Positions 1-7,918 are shown, counted from the first letter of the stretch. The stretch: DNA of 56,913 nt from an uncultured Prolixibacteraceae bacterium (GCA_937915865.1 CALGIG010000103.1:1-56913); one strand, 5' to 3'. Notes: generated by a model not told the origin, from the letters alone. Translations and numbers: made by a program.

Positions 1-57
1 TTTGGTAAAAATACACCTTTAATACGTCATATCAAAATTAACTTAACACTAGTTTAA
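1..57 (+). pseudogene. IS4-family transposase gene fragment (left window edge)
   Basis: Read in frame 1 this stretch gives FGKNTPLIRHIKINLTLV and then a stop. The same peptide, with one substitution (D for N), lies in the transposase fragment at the right edge on the opposite strand. The two DNA stretches match as an inverted repeat over about 50 bases (1-52 against 56822-56873) with one internal mismatch. The left copy loses similarity after LTL, so the C-terminal ~130 residues seen on the right are missing. The 5' part would lie outside the window. It ends only 11 bases from the stop of the next gene. It is most likely a truncated insertion-sequence remnant; a contig breaking at a repeat would look similar. 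Confidence 0.75.
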
Positions 58-68
58 ATGTTGTAAAT

Positions 69-1751
69 TTATTTGGCTGCATCAATAAATTTAGTTTGGA
101 AATCATCCCAAATATCAGGGCCAAGTTCAGCTAATGGATGATCAACCAGTGAGCCGCCATCTTGCAAAATAACATAAGCATAATCAGAAGAAACTGATTT
201 TAAACTTGAATTTATGAAATCTTTCAACCGAAGAAATTCATTCTTCAGATTAGCTTTAAACTTATTGGCAATTTGTAAATACTGGAGTTCGAGTTCCCAG
301 TTTACTGGCTCTATCACATAAATCCAACCTTCAGAATACGGATCAGAATTAAGCAATGTAGAATTTGAACTCAGCTTTTGGTTTATATCCTGAATTCTTC
401 CAGTTATTGGTGAATATACATGTATAACTTTTCCTTTCCTTGATACAGAACATAACAAATCACCTTTCCTGATTTTCACGCCTATTTCTTTCATTTCAAC
501 CTTGGTAATCTTACCGGTAATGTGCTGTAGAAAGTCATCAATTCCAACTTTGACCGTTCCGTTTTTCCGCATGAAAGCCCATGAATGAGATTTATCAAAA
601 TAAAAACCCATTGGAACATTAACAACCTCTTCTGTAAAAGCTGTTATGTTTTCCACCCTAACATTTTCTTTTTTAACTTTTCTGAAAAAAGCCCTAAAAA
701 TCAACTCGATACATACTCCGCCTAAAATAATAACAATTAAAACGAGTAATAAAGCCGATATCAATGTGTCTGCCCGGTTGGAATGAATATCATCCAACGG
801 TTTAGATTCGTCAAACCTGGCAAGCTGTACAAGTTGTTCATTGTAATTAAGACTAGTTAATCCGTATGTAGCAATTACATGTTGACCATTGGTAACTACC
901 CATTTTAAAAAAGCAATTTCTGACTCGAACTGTGGGTTTGATGAAGAAACAACATAAACAGAGGAAGTTAATTCTCGTGGATATTTTCCAATCCAGACAC
1001 TACGGGAAAATGCTTGCAAATTGTCGTAAAAATTTTCCATGTAATCAATTTTCCCATTAGCATTTTTATCAATTGGAAGAATTGTTATTCCACTTAAATA
1101 TTTATCGTTGTCTGGTTGAACTATTTGCGACAATTTACAAAAAGCCAAAGACATAGGTTCATGTTGCAGTTTTTGAATAATTTCTGGCAATTCTAAACAA
1201 TTTATCGACTCTATTATTGGTTCTTTCCCTTCAAGCCAATTGAACAAAATAGAACTAACAGTATGATCTTTAACGGTATAAACAGAAACATTTTTTTCAA
1301 TTGAAGAGTTATCTAACAAATCGCCCCAATTCATTGAGACAGATAAAGTATTTTTCAGTTTTTGAATTTTAACTCCGTGTTTAACTAACGCATCGAAATA
1401 TGGATTTTTATTACTAATAACAGGAACGACAATATCGCGTCCTACAACCACACCTCTAATATTCTGATTATAAACAGTTTTAAATTGATAATCGTTCATC
1501 AGAGAAAGAGAACCTGCATCAGGATAAAGATCAGTAGAACGCGATATTTGATTTAAAATAAATTTTTGATTTAAATTTCCTTTTTGATATTCTTGGATAA
1601 GGCCATTTGCCAAGCTAAGAAATTCAGTTGATGTATTGATCGTAACAGCATTATTCGAGGTATTTCCGCCATTTAATTTTCCAACATTTCCCAGGAAAAA
1701 AAGAGAGAAAAATATCGGAAATAAAGTGAATGTTAAAACCCTGGTTTTCAT
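69..1751 (-). CDS. membrane-anchored periplasmic-binding-like protein fused to a GcvH-like domain
   Basis: A 560-residue protein. I start it at the ATG giving MKTRVLTFTLFPIFFSLFF, a signal peptide or anchor, rather than at an upstream non-ATG codon. Residues ~25-330 resemble a phosphate/anion ABC binding protein (PstS type). A membrane helix follows near 350-375 (LLLVLIVIILGG), then the basic stretch FRKVKKE, so the C-terminus should be cytoplasmic. Residues ~385-490 resemble the glycine-cleavage H protein (SHSWAF, VGIDDFLQ, YSPITG, DPYSEGW). Aligned without gaps to E. coli GcvH from the GD before the lipoyl loop to YSP, the lipoyl lysine is a glycine in RKGKVI. Lipoylation is therefore doubtful and a role in glycine cleavage unlikely. 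Function is unknown; sensing or relay across the membrane is only a guess. Partner genes, if any, lie beyond the left edge. Confidence 0.75.
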   Translation of the reverse strand: MKTRVLTFTLFPIFFSLFFLGNVGKLNGGNTSNNAVTINTSTEFLSLANGLIQEYQKGNLNQKFILNQISRSTDLYPDAGSLSLMNDYQFKTVYNQNIRGVVVGRDIVVPVISNKNPYFDALVKHGVKIQKLKNTLSVSMNWGDLLDNSSIEKNVSVYTVKDHTVSSILFNWLEGKEPIIESINCLELPEIIQKLQHEPMSLAFCKLSQIVQPDNDKYLSGITILPIDKNANGKIDYMENFYDNLQAFSRSVWIGKYPRELTSSVYVVSSSNPQFESEIAFLKWVVTNGQHVIATYGLTSLNYNEQLVQLARFDESKPLDDIHSNRADTLISALLLVLIVIILGGVCIELIFRAFFRKVKKENVRVENITAFTEEVVNVPMGFYFDKSHSWAFMRKNGTVKVGIDDFLQHITGKITKVEMKEIGVKIRKGDLLCSVSRKGKVIHVYSPITGRIQDINQKLSSNSTLLNSDPYSEGWIYVIEPVNWELELQYLQIANKFKANLKNEFLRLKDFINSSLKSVSSDYAYVILQDGGSLVDHPLAELGPDIWDDFQTKFIDAAK

Positions 1752-2047
1752 ATTTTGATCTTTTAAATAATACCAATCAAATTTCAAAACCGGTGCCAAT
1801 TCTATAAGATAAAACAATCACCTAGCTATCAATACATTAAACAATACAGCAATAATATCCCAAAATGGTACTTGTGTAAAATTTCAACACATCAACTAAA
1901 ATAAAAGTATATATTTTTGATTATCATTATCTTACAAAAATTGTTTAAAAATTCGCATTTGATGAAATTTTAAACAAGCTGCTCAAAATTGAAAAGCCGA
2001 AAGATTAAATCTATTAAGAAACAAGCTGAACAACATATAAATCAAAA
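1752..2047. other. AT-rich intergenic region
   Basis: About 300 bases between the start of the binding-protein/H-like gene and the terminator of the next minus-strand gene. It is strongly AT-rich with no convincing reading frame. It should hold the promoter of the fusion gene, but I could not pick a clear TAnnTTTG box on the minus strand. Confidence 0.5.
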
Positions 2048-2076
2048 AAAAACCTGCCAAAAATCGACAGGTTTTC
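2048..2076 (-). terminator. rho-independent terminator of the TIM-barrel gene
   Basis: AACCTG (2051-2056) pairs with CAGGTT (2068-2073). On the minus strand the stem is followed by a run of T (the A run just left of 2051). It sits about 20 bases beyond the stop of the sugar-isomerase-like gene. Confidence 0.75.
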
Positions 2077-2093
2077 TAATCCGTTATTAAAAC

Positions 2094-2978
2094 TTATGAT
2101 TTTTTAGATGTCATTTGATCAAACAACTTTTTTTGCTCTCTCATCGCTTCAATTTTATCTGCCGGATCGGTTCGGGCCTCAAGTAAAAACCATCCATTGT
2201 AATTGATGCCATTAAATAAATCGAACATCTGTTGATATGGATATTCACCCACATTCAATTCACGGACATGAACTGTATCGCCAAACCATTTCTTCACCGA
2301 ATTAAAATTAGCTTTAAGTCCGGGTGGAAGTAAATCCTGGTCGTTACAATTCCAGCACATTTTTACATTTTTTTCAGTTACTTGCTCAAACATTGCTTTC
2401 ATATTCGGAATTTCCTGACTAACATTTCCATGAACTTCAACACGAACTAATAATCCAAAGTCCTGGGCAAATTTTCCAATTTCATTAAAAGAAGCCGCAA
2501 TTTGGGCAATTGTTTTTTCTCGCGGAACTTCTGTCGGAATTCCATTGGGCTTCACTTTAATTCCGGTTGCCCCAATGTCTTTACACAACTTTATGTACTC
2601 CTTTGTCTGATCGATGTTCCATCTCAGTTTAGCCGGATCAGTACTATGGTACTCAAAATTGGAACCATAGCCCAAACAAACAACATTACTGTCTGCAAAT
2701 CTACGTTTAACATCAGCTCTTTGCGCTACCGAAAGATTTGTTTCTACTTTATGTGCATGTTCTGTTCTCAATTCAACTGCGCCATAACCAGTTTTCTCAC
2801 AATTTGCTATCAACGTTGGTAAATCCCAGTCTTTTGCCCATTGGTAAGTTACCAAACCAAGCTTCATTCCTGACTTTTTCGTAATAGCCAATAAATCTTC
2901 AGTACCAAAAAGCGAAAGACCAACACTCGCCAACAATCCTCGCTGAAGGAAAGCTCTACGATTTAATTCATTTTTCAT
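2094..2978 (-). CDS. Tat-exported sugar phosphate isomerase/epimerase-like TIM-barrel protein
   Basis: A 294-residue protein. The ATG at 2978 is preferred because GGAG lies five bases before it; an in-frame TTG nine bases upstream is the alternative. The N-terminus MKNELNRRAFLQRGLLAS has the twin-arginine pattern RRxFL and a hydrophobic stretch, so periplasmic export via Tat is likely. From about residue 38 (MKLGLVTYQW) it is a xylose-isomerase-like barrel (AP endonuclease 2 superfamily). Candidate metal or substrate residues include the E in AVELRTEH, the E in VRVEVHGN, NCND, and the terminal E in FLLEAR. Such proteins act as carbohydrate epimerases or isomerases, but the substrate cannot be read from sequence. 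It is a single gene with its own terminator. Confidence 0.85.
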   Translation of the reverse strand: MKNELNRRAFLQRGLLASVGLSLFGTEDLLAITKKSGMKLGLVTYQWAKDWDLPTLIANCEKTGYGAVELRTEHAHKVETNLSVAQRADVKRRFADSNVVCLGYGSNFEYHSTDPAKLRWNIDQTKEYIKLCKDIGATGIKVKPNGIPTEVPREKTIAQIAASFNEIGKFAQDFGLLVRVEVHGNVSQEIPNMKAMFEQVTEKNVKMCWNCNDQDLLPPGLKANFNSVKKWFGDTVHVRELNVGEYPYQQMFDLFNGINYNGWFLLEARTDPADKIEAMREQKKLFDQMTSKKS

Positions 2979-3079
2979 AAACTCCAAATTAAGTAATAGT
3001 TGATTTAAACGATATTATAATATATCGGATAAAAATAAATAAAACAATTGCCTATTTGAATTTTACTTCAATAAACCTT

Positions 3080-3451
3080 TTATAATTTTCGGATTACTTG
3101 AGAAATTACACAATTCCCATTATTGAATTTTAAGATATAAACACCTGATTTATAATTAGATAAATCGAAATTTATAATTTGTCCCCCTGCGGGGATGAAA
3201 ATTGAGTCCCATACTTTTACTTCAACGCCAAGGATATTAAACAAACTAACTCTAAAAGTTTCATTATGAGAAGCTTTAATATCAATATTAACAAAATCTT
3301 TTACAGGATTAGGATAAACTTTTGAAATAGAATATTGTTGAGACAATTCGGTATTGCTAACAGAACCTTTTACTTCTGATGCAATTTTCTGTTGAGCCCA
3401 ACTGTCAGTTATAAAAGTGAATAAAACAAGGAATGTAAATATTATTTTCAT
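3080..3451 (-). CDS. small secreted protein made almost only of a T9SS C-terminal sorting domain
   Basis: A 123-residue protein with a signal peptide (MKIIFTFLVLFTFITDSWAQ). Residues ~40-123 match the type A Por/type IX sorting domain: SKVYPNPVKDFVNI, then VSLFNILGVEV, and SGVYILKF near the end. Sorting domains normally sit behind a large passenger; here only about 20 residues separate signal peptide and domain. It may be a free-standing secreted peptide, or a decayed remnant of a longer exported protein. No partner gene is evident. Confidence 0.75.
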   Translation of the reverse strand: MKIIFTFLVLFTFITDSWAQQKIASEVKGSVSNTELSQQYSISKVYPNPVKDFVNIDIKASHNETFRVSLFNILGVEVKVWDSIFIPAGGQIINFDLSNYKSGVYILKFNNGNCVISQVIRKL

Positions 3452-3644
3452 TCGTATAAATTTTTGTTTATCGTCTTATAATCTGCGTATTAGCATTTTC
3501 CTTTTTTTGAATGTCACAACGAAATGGAATAGCCAATTGTTCATTTTCGGTTTGTATGAGCATTTGCTTTTATGGCTATTTCATGCGATCTATTTCTGTT
3601 TTCGATAAACAAAGACAAAAATCAGACCATATAGTTGCATTTAC

Positions 3645-3687
3645 AAAAAAAAGAAGCTGACCTAAACTTAGATCAGCTTCTTTTTGC
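3645..3687 (-). terminator. terminator of the ferredoxin gene
   Basis: AAGAAGCTGA (3651-3660) and TCAGCTTCTT (3673-3682) form a perfect 10-base-pair stem with a 12-base loop. On the minus strand a run of T follows the stem. It lies about 20 bases past the ferredoxin stop. Confidence 0.85.
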
Positions 3688-3706
3688 TCTATGTTGACCG
3701 GATAAA

Positions 3707-3877
3707 TTATTCAAGAACAGAAATTGCATCAACCGGACAAACTTCAGCGCATGAACCACAGTCAGTACAAAGATCTGCATCAATTTTATAAATATCCCCT
3801 TCAGAAATAGCTTCTACTGGACATTCATCAATACAAGTACCGCATGCAATACATTCATCGGAAATTTTATAAGCCAT
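3707..3877 (-). CDS. 2[4Fe-4S] ferredoxin
   Basis: A 56-residue small electron carrier beginning MAYKISDECIACGTC and ending AISVLE. Two CxxCxxCxxxCP motifs are visible: CIACGTCIDECP at residues 9-20 and CTDCGSCAEVCP at 37-48. These bind two [4Fe-4S] clusters, as in clostridial-type bacterial ferredoxins. Length and symmetry are typical of the family. It is transcribed alone, with a Bacteroidota-type promoter just upstream and a strong terminator downstream. It probably carries low-potential electrons in the cytoplasm for several oxidoreductases; no specific partner is adjacent. Confidence 0.95.
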   Translation of the reverse strand: MAYKISDECIACGTCIDECPVEAISEGDIYKIDADLCTDCGSCAEVCPVDAISVLE

Positions 3878-3905
3878 AACTCAATTTTTTAGGTTTTATA
3901 TTCAG

Positions 3906-3934
3906 CAAAATTATAAAGTTTGGTCGAAAATCAA
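3906..3934 (-). promoter_or_regulatory. predicted Bacteroidota promoter of the ferredoxin gene
   Basis: On the minus strand TAATTTTG (3906-3913) matches the TAnnTTTG -7 box, with TTG (3932-3934) 18 bases upstream. The predicted RNA start would be some 15-20 bases before the ATG. The assignment is by consensus only. Confidence 0.6.
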
Positions 3935-3993
3935 AAAGAAATACTTAAGTAATTTATCACATCCAATAATCTATTGATAATAAATAAAATACA

Positions 3994-4656
3994 TTAAATC
4001 TTATCTTTATTTCCGACACTGCCCATGGCAAGATAATAAGAACATAAACCTTTTAAACCACACTTACCGCACTTTGGCGAACGGGCAATACAGGTGTATC
4101 GACCGTGCAAGATTAACCAATGATGAGCTAAAGGAAGTAATTCTTCAGGGAAATACTCTACAAGTTGCTTTTCGGTATCAAGGGGTGTTTTAGCATGAAC
4201 AGCAAGGCCAATGCGAGCCGATACTCTAAAAACATGAGTATCAACAGCCATCGCCGGCTTATTAAAAACCACTGAGGCAATAACATTAGCTGTTTTTCGA
4301 CCAACCCCTGGCAGTTTTTGCAAATCGTCAATATCGTCAGGAACTACACCTCCAAAATCATTAACCAGCATTCGGGCCATACCCACCAAATGCTTCGATT
4401 TATTGTTGGGGTACGAGCACGAGCGGATGTAATCGAACACTTCTTCCGCTTCGGCTTCGGCCATCTTTTCAGGAGTTGGGAACCGCCGAAGCAAATCGGG
4501 CGTAATTTGGTTCACCCGTTTGTCGGTACATTGTGCCGAAAGAATTACAGCCACAAGCAATTCATACGGATTCGTATATTCCAGTTCGGTTTCGGCAATG
4601 GGCATTTCTTTCTGAAAATATTGAATAACCTTTTCAAACAGTTCTTTTCGTTCCAT
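3994..4656 (-). CDS. nth: endonuclease III (base-excision repair DNA glycosylase/AP lyase)
   Basis: A 220-residue protein. It removes oxidised pyrimidines from DNA and nicks the resulting abasic site. The helix-hairpin-helix LPGVGRKTANVI carries the catalytic lysine; the catalytic aspartate is in VDTHVFRVS. The C-terminus has the [4Fe-4S] loop CIARSPKCGKCGLKGLC, spaced Cx6Cx2Cx5C. Early motif ILSAQCTDKRVN is also typical. Length is that of the family. It stands between the ferredoxin gene and a divergent ABC-F gene and appears to be its own unit. Confidence 0.97.
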   Translation of the reverse strand: MERKELFEKVIQYFQKEMPIAETELEYTNPYELLVAVILSAQCTDKRVNQITPDLLRRFPTPEKMAEAEAEEVFDYIRSCSYPNNKSKHLVGMARMLVNDFGGVVPDDIDDLQKLPGVGRKTANVIASVVFNKPAMAVDTHVFRVSARIGLAVHAKTPLDTEKQLVEYFPEELLPLAHHWLILHGRYTCIARSPKCGKCGLKGLCSYYLAMGSVGNKDKI

Positions 4657-4832
4657 AGTCGCATTTTTTCAGGAGTTCAAAACTACAAAAAGAAACAGGA
4701 GTTCGAAGTCGAAAAAATAGATGATTGCTAAATTGTTTAATGGCTGAATTGTTGGTTCTAGCAATTTAACCAAATAACCATACAACCATTCATTTTCATC
4801 TTCAAATTTCCAAATCCTCAAATCTCCTGTTC

Positions 4833-4862
4833 TTGCCCTCTATTCTTTAAATATTACTTTTG
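4833..4862 (+). promoter_or_regulatory. predicted promoter of the ABC-F gene
   Basis: TTG (4833-4835), 19 bases, then TACTTTTG (4855-4862): a full match to the Bacteroidota housekeeping sigma consensus. It leaves a leader of only a few bases before the ATG at 4875 and supports that start over the in-frame TTG at 4860, which would lie inside the promoter. Confidence 0.7.
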
Positions 4863-4874
4863 CAGAAAAAATTT

Positions 4875-6737
4875 ATGACTCCGTATCTTCAGGTTGAAAG
4901 TTTATCGAAGCGCTTTGGCGAACAGCTTCTCTTCGAAAACATTTCATTCACTATATTCGAGCAACAAAAAGTAGCGCTTATTGCCCGCAACGGGACCGGA
5001 AAGACCACGCTCATGGAAATTCTGGCCGGAAACGACACGCCCGAATCGGGAGTAATAACCAAAACCAGCGGCGTTCGGATTGGCTATTTGAGACAAATAC
5101 CGGAGCTTGACGAAAATCAGACCGTGTTTGAAACCGTGTTTCAATCGGGCGACGAGAAAGTAGCTGTGATCAGAAACTTTGAGGATGCCTTGCTGCACAA
5201 CCGAAAGGACGACATTACCAAATACACCGAACTGATGGAACGCCATGAGGCATGGGACTACGAGGTGAAAGTGAAGCAGATTTTGACGCAACTCAAGATT
5301 ACCAATTACGACCAGCGCATTGCCGAACTGTCGGGCGGGCAGCGCAAACGGGTGGCGATGGCCAACGTGCTGATAAACGAACCCGACCTGCTGATGCTCG
5401 ACGAGCCTACCAACCACCTCGACCTGGAAATGATTGAATGGCTCGAAAATTACCTGGAGAAAACAAAGATTACACTTTTCATGGTTACGCACGACCGCTA
5501 TTTTCTGGATCGGGTTTGCAACGAAATTCTGGAAATGGAAGGAAATACGATTTATCGTCACCGTGGCAACTATTCGTATTTCCTGGAAAAACGGAACGAG
5601 CGTATTGAAATGCAGCAAGCCGGAATTGACAAGGCGAAGAATTTGCTTCGCACAGAACTGGAATGGGCGCGACGGATGCCCCAGGCACGCGGGCACAAAT
5701 CGAAATACCGCATGGAGCGCGTTGACGACCTGATTGCCAAGGCAGGCCAGAACCTGAATGAAAACAACATTGAACTGAGCATGAACTCGTCGAGGCTGGG
5801 CAACAAAATCCTCGATTTATACCATATCGACAAAGCTTTCGACGATTTGAAATTGATTACCGACTTCTCGTACAAATTTCAGAAGGGCGAAAAAGTGGGT
5901 ATTGTCGGAAAAAACGGCACGGGCAAATCGACGTTCCTGAATGTAATTACCGGCAGTTTGGCACCCGACAAAGGAACCATTGAAATAGGCTCGACGGTTA
6001 AGTTTGGTTATTACCGCCAAAACGGGATTGAGTTTAACCCGGGCGATAAAGTGATTGATGTGGTGAACAAGATTGCCGAAGTGATTAATTTCGAGGACGG
6101 TCGCAAGCTCACTGCCTCGCAAATGCTCACCACCTTCCTGTTTCCGCCCGATACGCAGTATTCGTTTGTGGAGAAGCTTTCGGGAGGAGAAAAACGACGC
6201 TTGTATTTGTGCACCATTTTGATGCAAAACCCCAATTTCCTGATACTCGACGAGCCTACCAACGACCTCGACATTATGACTCTGGCCGTTCTGGAAGATT
6301 ACCTGCGCGTTTTCCAGGGCTGCGTAATTATAGTTTCGCACGACCGCTATTTTATGGATAAAATTGTGGACCACCTGTTTGTGTTCGATGGCGAAGGCAC
6401 GATCAAAGATTTTCCGGGGAGCTACACTGTATGGCGAAACAAGCAACTGGAGGAGGAAGAAAAGCGAAAAAAGGAAAGCAAGCCTGAAGTAAAAGCCGCG
6501 CCAAAACCGGTTAAAGAAAAGGAACGGAAGCTGACTTTCAACGAGAAGAAAGAACTGGAGCAGCTCGAAAAAGATATAGCCGCGCTCGAAACCGAGAAAG
6601 CGCAATTGGACGAGGAACTGAATTCGGGCTCGTTAAACAACACTCAACTGGTTGAAAAATCGAACCGGTTTGGGCAAATCACCGAACTGCTCGAAGAAAA
6701 GGAAATGCGCTGGCTGGAACTGAGCGAACTGGCTTAA
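4875..6737 (+). CDS. ABC-F family ATPase (Uup-like)
   Basis: A 620-residue soluble protein with two ABC cassettes and no membrane segments. Cassette 1 has Walker A RNGTGKTT, signature LSGGQRKR and Walker B LLMLDEPTNHLD; cassette 2 has GKNGTGKS, LSGGEKRR and FLILDEPTNDLD. Both switch histidines are present (VTHDRYF, VSHDRYF). The linker between cassettes (residues ~240-310) holds the ABC-F interdomain region. Residues ~540-620 are charged and predicted coiled coil, as in Uup. ABC-F proteins act on the ribosome or, for Uup, in genome stability; which applies cannot be told here. The gene is visibly GC-richer than the window average. The start at 4875 is set by the promoter. Confidence 0.9.
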   Translation: MTPYLQVESLSKRFGEQLLFENISFTIFEQQKVALIARNGTGKTTLMEILAGNDTPESGVITKTSGVRIGYLRQIPELDENQTVFETVFQSGDEKVAVIRNFEDALLHNRKDDITKYTELMERHEAWDYEVKVKQILTQLKITNYDQRIAELSGGQRKRVAMANVLINEPDLLMLDEPTNHLDLEMIEWLENYLEKTKITLFMVTHDRYFLDRVCNEILEMEGNTIYRHRGNYSYFLEKRNERIEMQQAGIDKAKNLLRTELEWARRMPQARGHKSKYRMERVDDLIAKAGQNLNENNIELSMNSSRLGNKILDLYHIDKAFDDLKLITDFSYKFQKGEKVGIVGKNGTGKSTFLNVITGSLAPDKGTIEIGSTVKFGYYRQNGIEFNPGDKVIDVVNKIAEVINFEDGRKLTASQMLTTFLFPPDTQYSFVEKLSGGEKRRLYLCTILMQNPNFLILDEPTNDLDIMTLAVLEDYLRVFQGCVIIVSHDRYFMDKIVDHLFVFDGEGTIKDFPGSYTVWRNKQLEEEEKRKKESKPEVKAAPKPVKEKERKLTFNEKKELEQLEKDIAALETEKAQLDEELNSGSLNNTQLVEKSNRFGQITELLEEKEMRWLELSELA

Positions 6738-6742
6738 AATAA

Positions 6743-6838
6743 AACGTTGCGGGATGCGAGTTCTGAGATGCGAGATGGGCGTTGCCAAAATAAACACAGA
6801 ACCCGTAACATGCAACTCGTAACCCGAAACAATAAACG
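6743..6838. repeat. degenerate GTTGCGGG/GGGTTACG-type intergenic repeat
   Basis: The gap between the ABC-F gene and aroE holds short imperfectly inverted segments such as GCGAGTTCTG and CAGAACCCG, and ATGCAACTCGTAACCCG. The same vocabulary (GTTGCGGG, GTTACGGG, CGTAACC) recurs at 13966-14025, so it looks like one dispersed palindromic family. Confidence 0.5.
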
Positions 6839-6861
6839 AACTTTGCGCGAAGAAAAACTGA

Positions 6862-7617
6862 ATGGTTATGAAAACATACGGATTAATTGGTTGTAAGCTG
6901 GGGCACTCGTTTTCGAAGGGCTTTTTTACCGAAAAGTTCGAAAACGAAAAGCTGAACGATTGCGAATACATCAACTTCGAACTGGATAGCATCGAAGCGT
7001 TTCCTGCTATTTTTAACCAGGGCAAAACGATATGCGGACTAAACTGCACCATTCCGTACAAACAGCAAATTATGCACTACCTCGACGAAATTGACGAGGA
7101 AGCGGCCGCTATTGGCGCGGTAAACACGGTGAAGATTATTAACGCCGACGGACAGCAAAAGCTGAAAGGTTTTAATACCGATTTGTACGGATTTGAACAT
7201 TCGATTCGCCCGTTGCTGAAGGAAAAACACCGAAAAGCGTTGATCCTGGGAACGGGAGGCGCCTCGAAAGCCGTGAAATACCTGTTCGACAAGATGGGCA
7301 TCAGCTACATTTCGGCCACTACCAAGGAGCAACTTGCCAAAAATGAACTTAGCTACGGCCAGCTCACCAAAGCCATTATGAGCGAACACCTGATTGTTGT
7401 GAATGCCACGCCGCTGGGCATGTACCCCAAGGTTGACACCTACCCTTACCTGCCCTACGACCTCATTACCCCCGACCATATTTTGTACGACCTCGTTTAT
7501 AACCCGCAGGAAACCCTGTTTTTAGCAAAAGGGAAAGAGCGTGGCGCGAAAACCAAGAACGGATTGGAAATGCTTCACCTGCAAGCCCTGCGCGCCTGGG
7601 AGATTTGGAATAGCTAA
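6862..7617 (+). CDS. aroE: shikimate dehydrogenase
   Basis: A 251-residue cytoplasmic enzyme reducing 3-dehydroshikimate to shikimate with NADPH in aromatic amino-acid synthesis. The shikimate pocket is seen in GHSFSKGFF (two serines) and CTIPYKQQIM (catalytic lysine); the aspartate of FNTDLYGF is the second catalytic residue. The Rossmann loop is LGTGGASKAVKYL, followed by NATPLGMYP and the C-terminal NGLEMLHLQA. Two ATGs, at 6862 and 6868, are possible. No other aro gene is adjacent. A strong terminator follows. Confidence 0.96.
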   Translation: MVMKTYGLIGCKLGHSFSKGFFTEKFENEKLNDCEYINFELDSIEAFPAIFNQGKTICGLNCTIPYKQQIMHYLDEIDEEAAAIGAVNTVKIINADGQQKLKGFNTDLYGFEHSIRPLLKEKHRKALILGTGGASKAVKYLFDKMGISYISATTKEQLAKNELSYGQLTKAIMSEHLIVVNATPLGMYPKVDTYPYLPYDLITPDHILYDLVYNPQETLFLAKGKERGAKTKNGLEMLHLQALRAWEIWNS

Positions 7618-7638
7618 AAATATAAGAACTGTGACGAA

Positions 7639-7676
7639 GATCCGATCTTTGTTTTGAAAGATCGGATCCTTTTTTT
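7639..7676 (+). terminator. rho-independent terminator of aroE
   Basis: GATCCGATCTTT (7639-7650) and AAAGATCGGATC (7657-7668) form a perfect 12-base-pair stem with a 6-base loop, followed by C and seven T. Confidence 0.93.
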
Positions 7677-7678
7677 GT

Positions 7679-7804
7679 CACGCGGAACCGTATTAAGAAC
7701 ATGCGAAATCGTCTTAAGAGTTCGCGAAACTGTCTTAAGACCGTGCGGAGCCGTCTAAAGAACGCGCGAAACCATCTTGGGATCGTGCGAAGCTTCTAAA
7801 AGAT
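7679..7804. repeat. six tandem copies of a degenerate 21-bp unit
   Basis: Six head-to-tail units begin at 7679, 7700, 7721, 7742, 7763 and 7784, each exactly 21 bases, with a core like TGCGAAACCGTCTTAAGA. Copies differ at several positions, but the spacing never slips. In one frame the units read as a seven-residue repeat (for example RNRLKSS), but that frame runs through the terminator stem and lacks a good start, so it is probably not coding. There are no unique spacers, so it is not a CRISPR array. Confidence 0.85.
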
Positions 7805-7819
7805 CACAAACATCACTTA

Positions 7820-7918
7820 TACCAAACTATCGCCGCTAACGCGGCTATTCAGGTGCATCGCACCGAGAGTTTGGTAGATAAAATAAGTCCAAGAGAACGG
7901 AAAAAGGCGCATCGCGCC
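7820..7918. repeat. clover-shaped palindromic intergenic repeat
   Basis: An outer 9-base-pair arm, TACCAAACT (7820-7828) with AGTTTGGTA (7868-7876), encloses two hairpins: GCCGC-GCGGC (7832-7845) and GGTGC-GCACC (7852-7864). A further hairpin GGCGC-atc-GCGCC follows at 7906-7918. I see no gene in 7618-8033 apart from these repeats and the aroE terminator. Confidence 0.75.

Noticed and set aside
69..1751. Glycine-cleavage H protein
   Set aside because: The H-like domain is only the last third, lies behind a membrane helix and lacks the lipoyl lysine; no gcvT or gcvP is near.
3417..3608. Small plus-strand frame overlapping the T9SS protein start
   Set aside because: It is antisense, has no family resemblance and no ribosome site.
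4944..5696. Long minus-strand reading frame inside the ABC-F gene
   Set aside because: It is antisense to an obvious ABC-F protein and shows no family motifs.
5817..6605. Second long antisense frame inside the ABC-F gene
   Set aside because: Its Phe/Leu-rich product mirrors the sense codons; the sense strand carries both Walker motifs of cassette 2.
7679..7804. Possible CRISPR array
   Set aside because: The 21-bp units are contiguous with no unique spacers, the copies are degenerate, and no cas gene is present.
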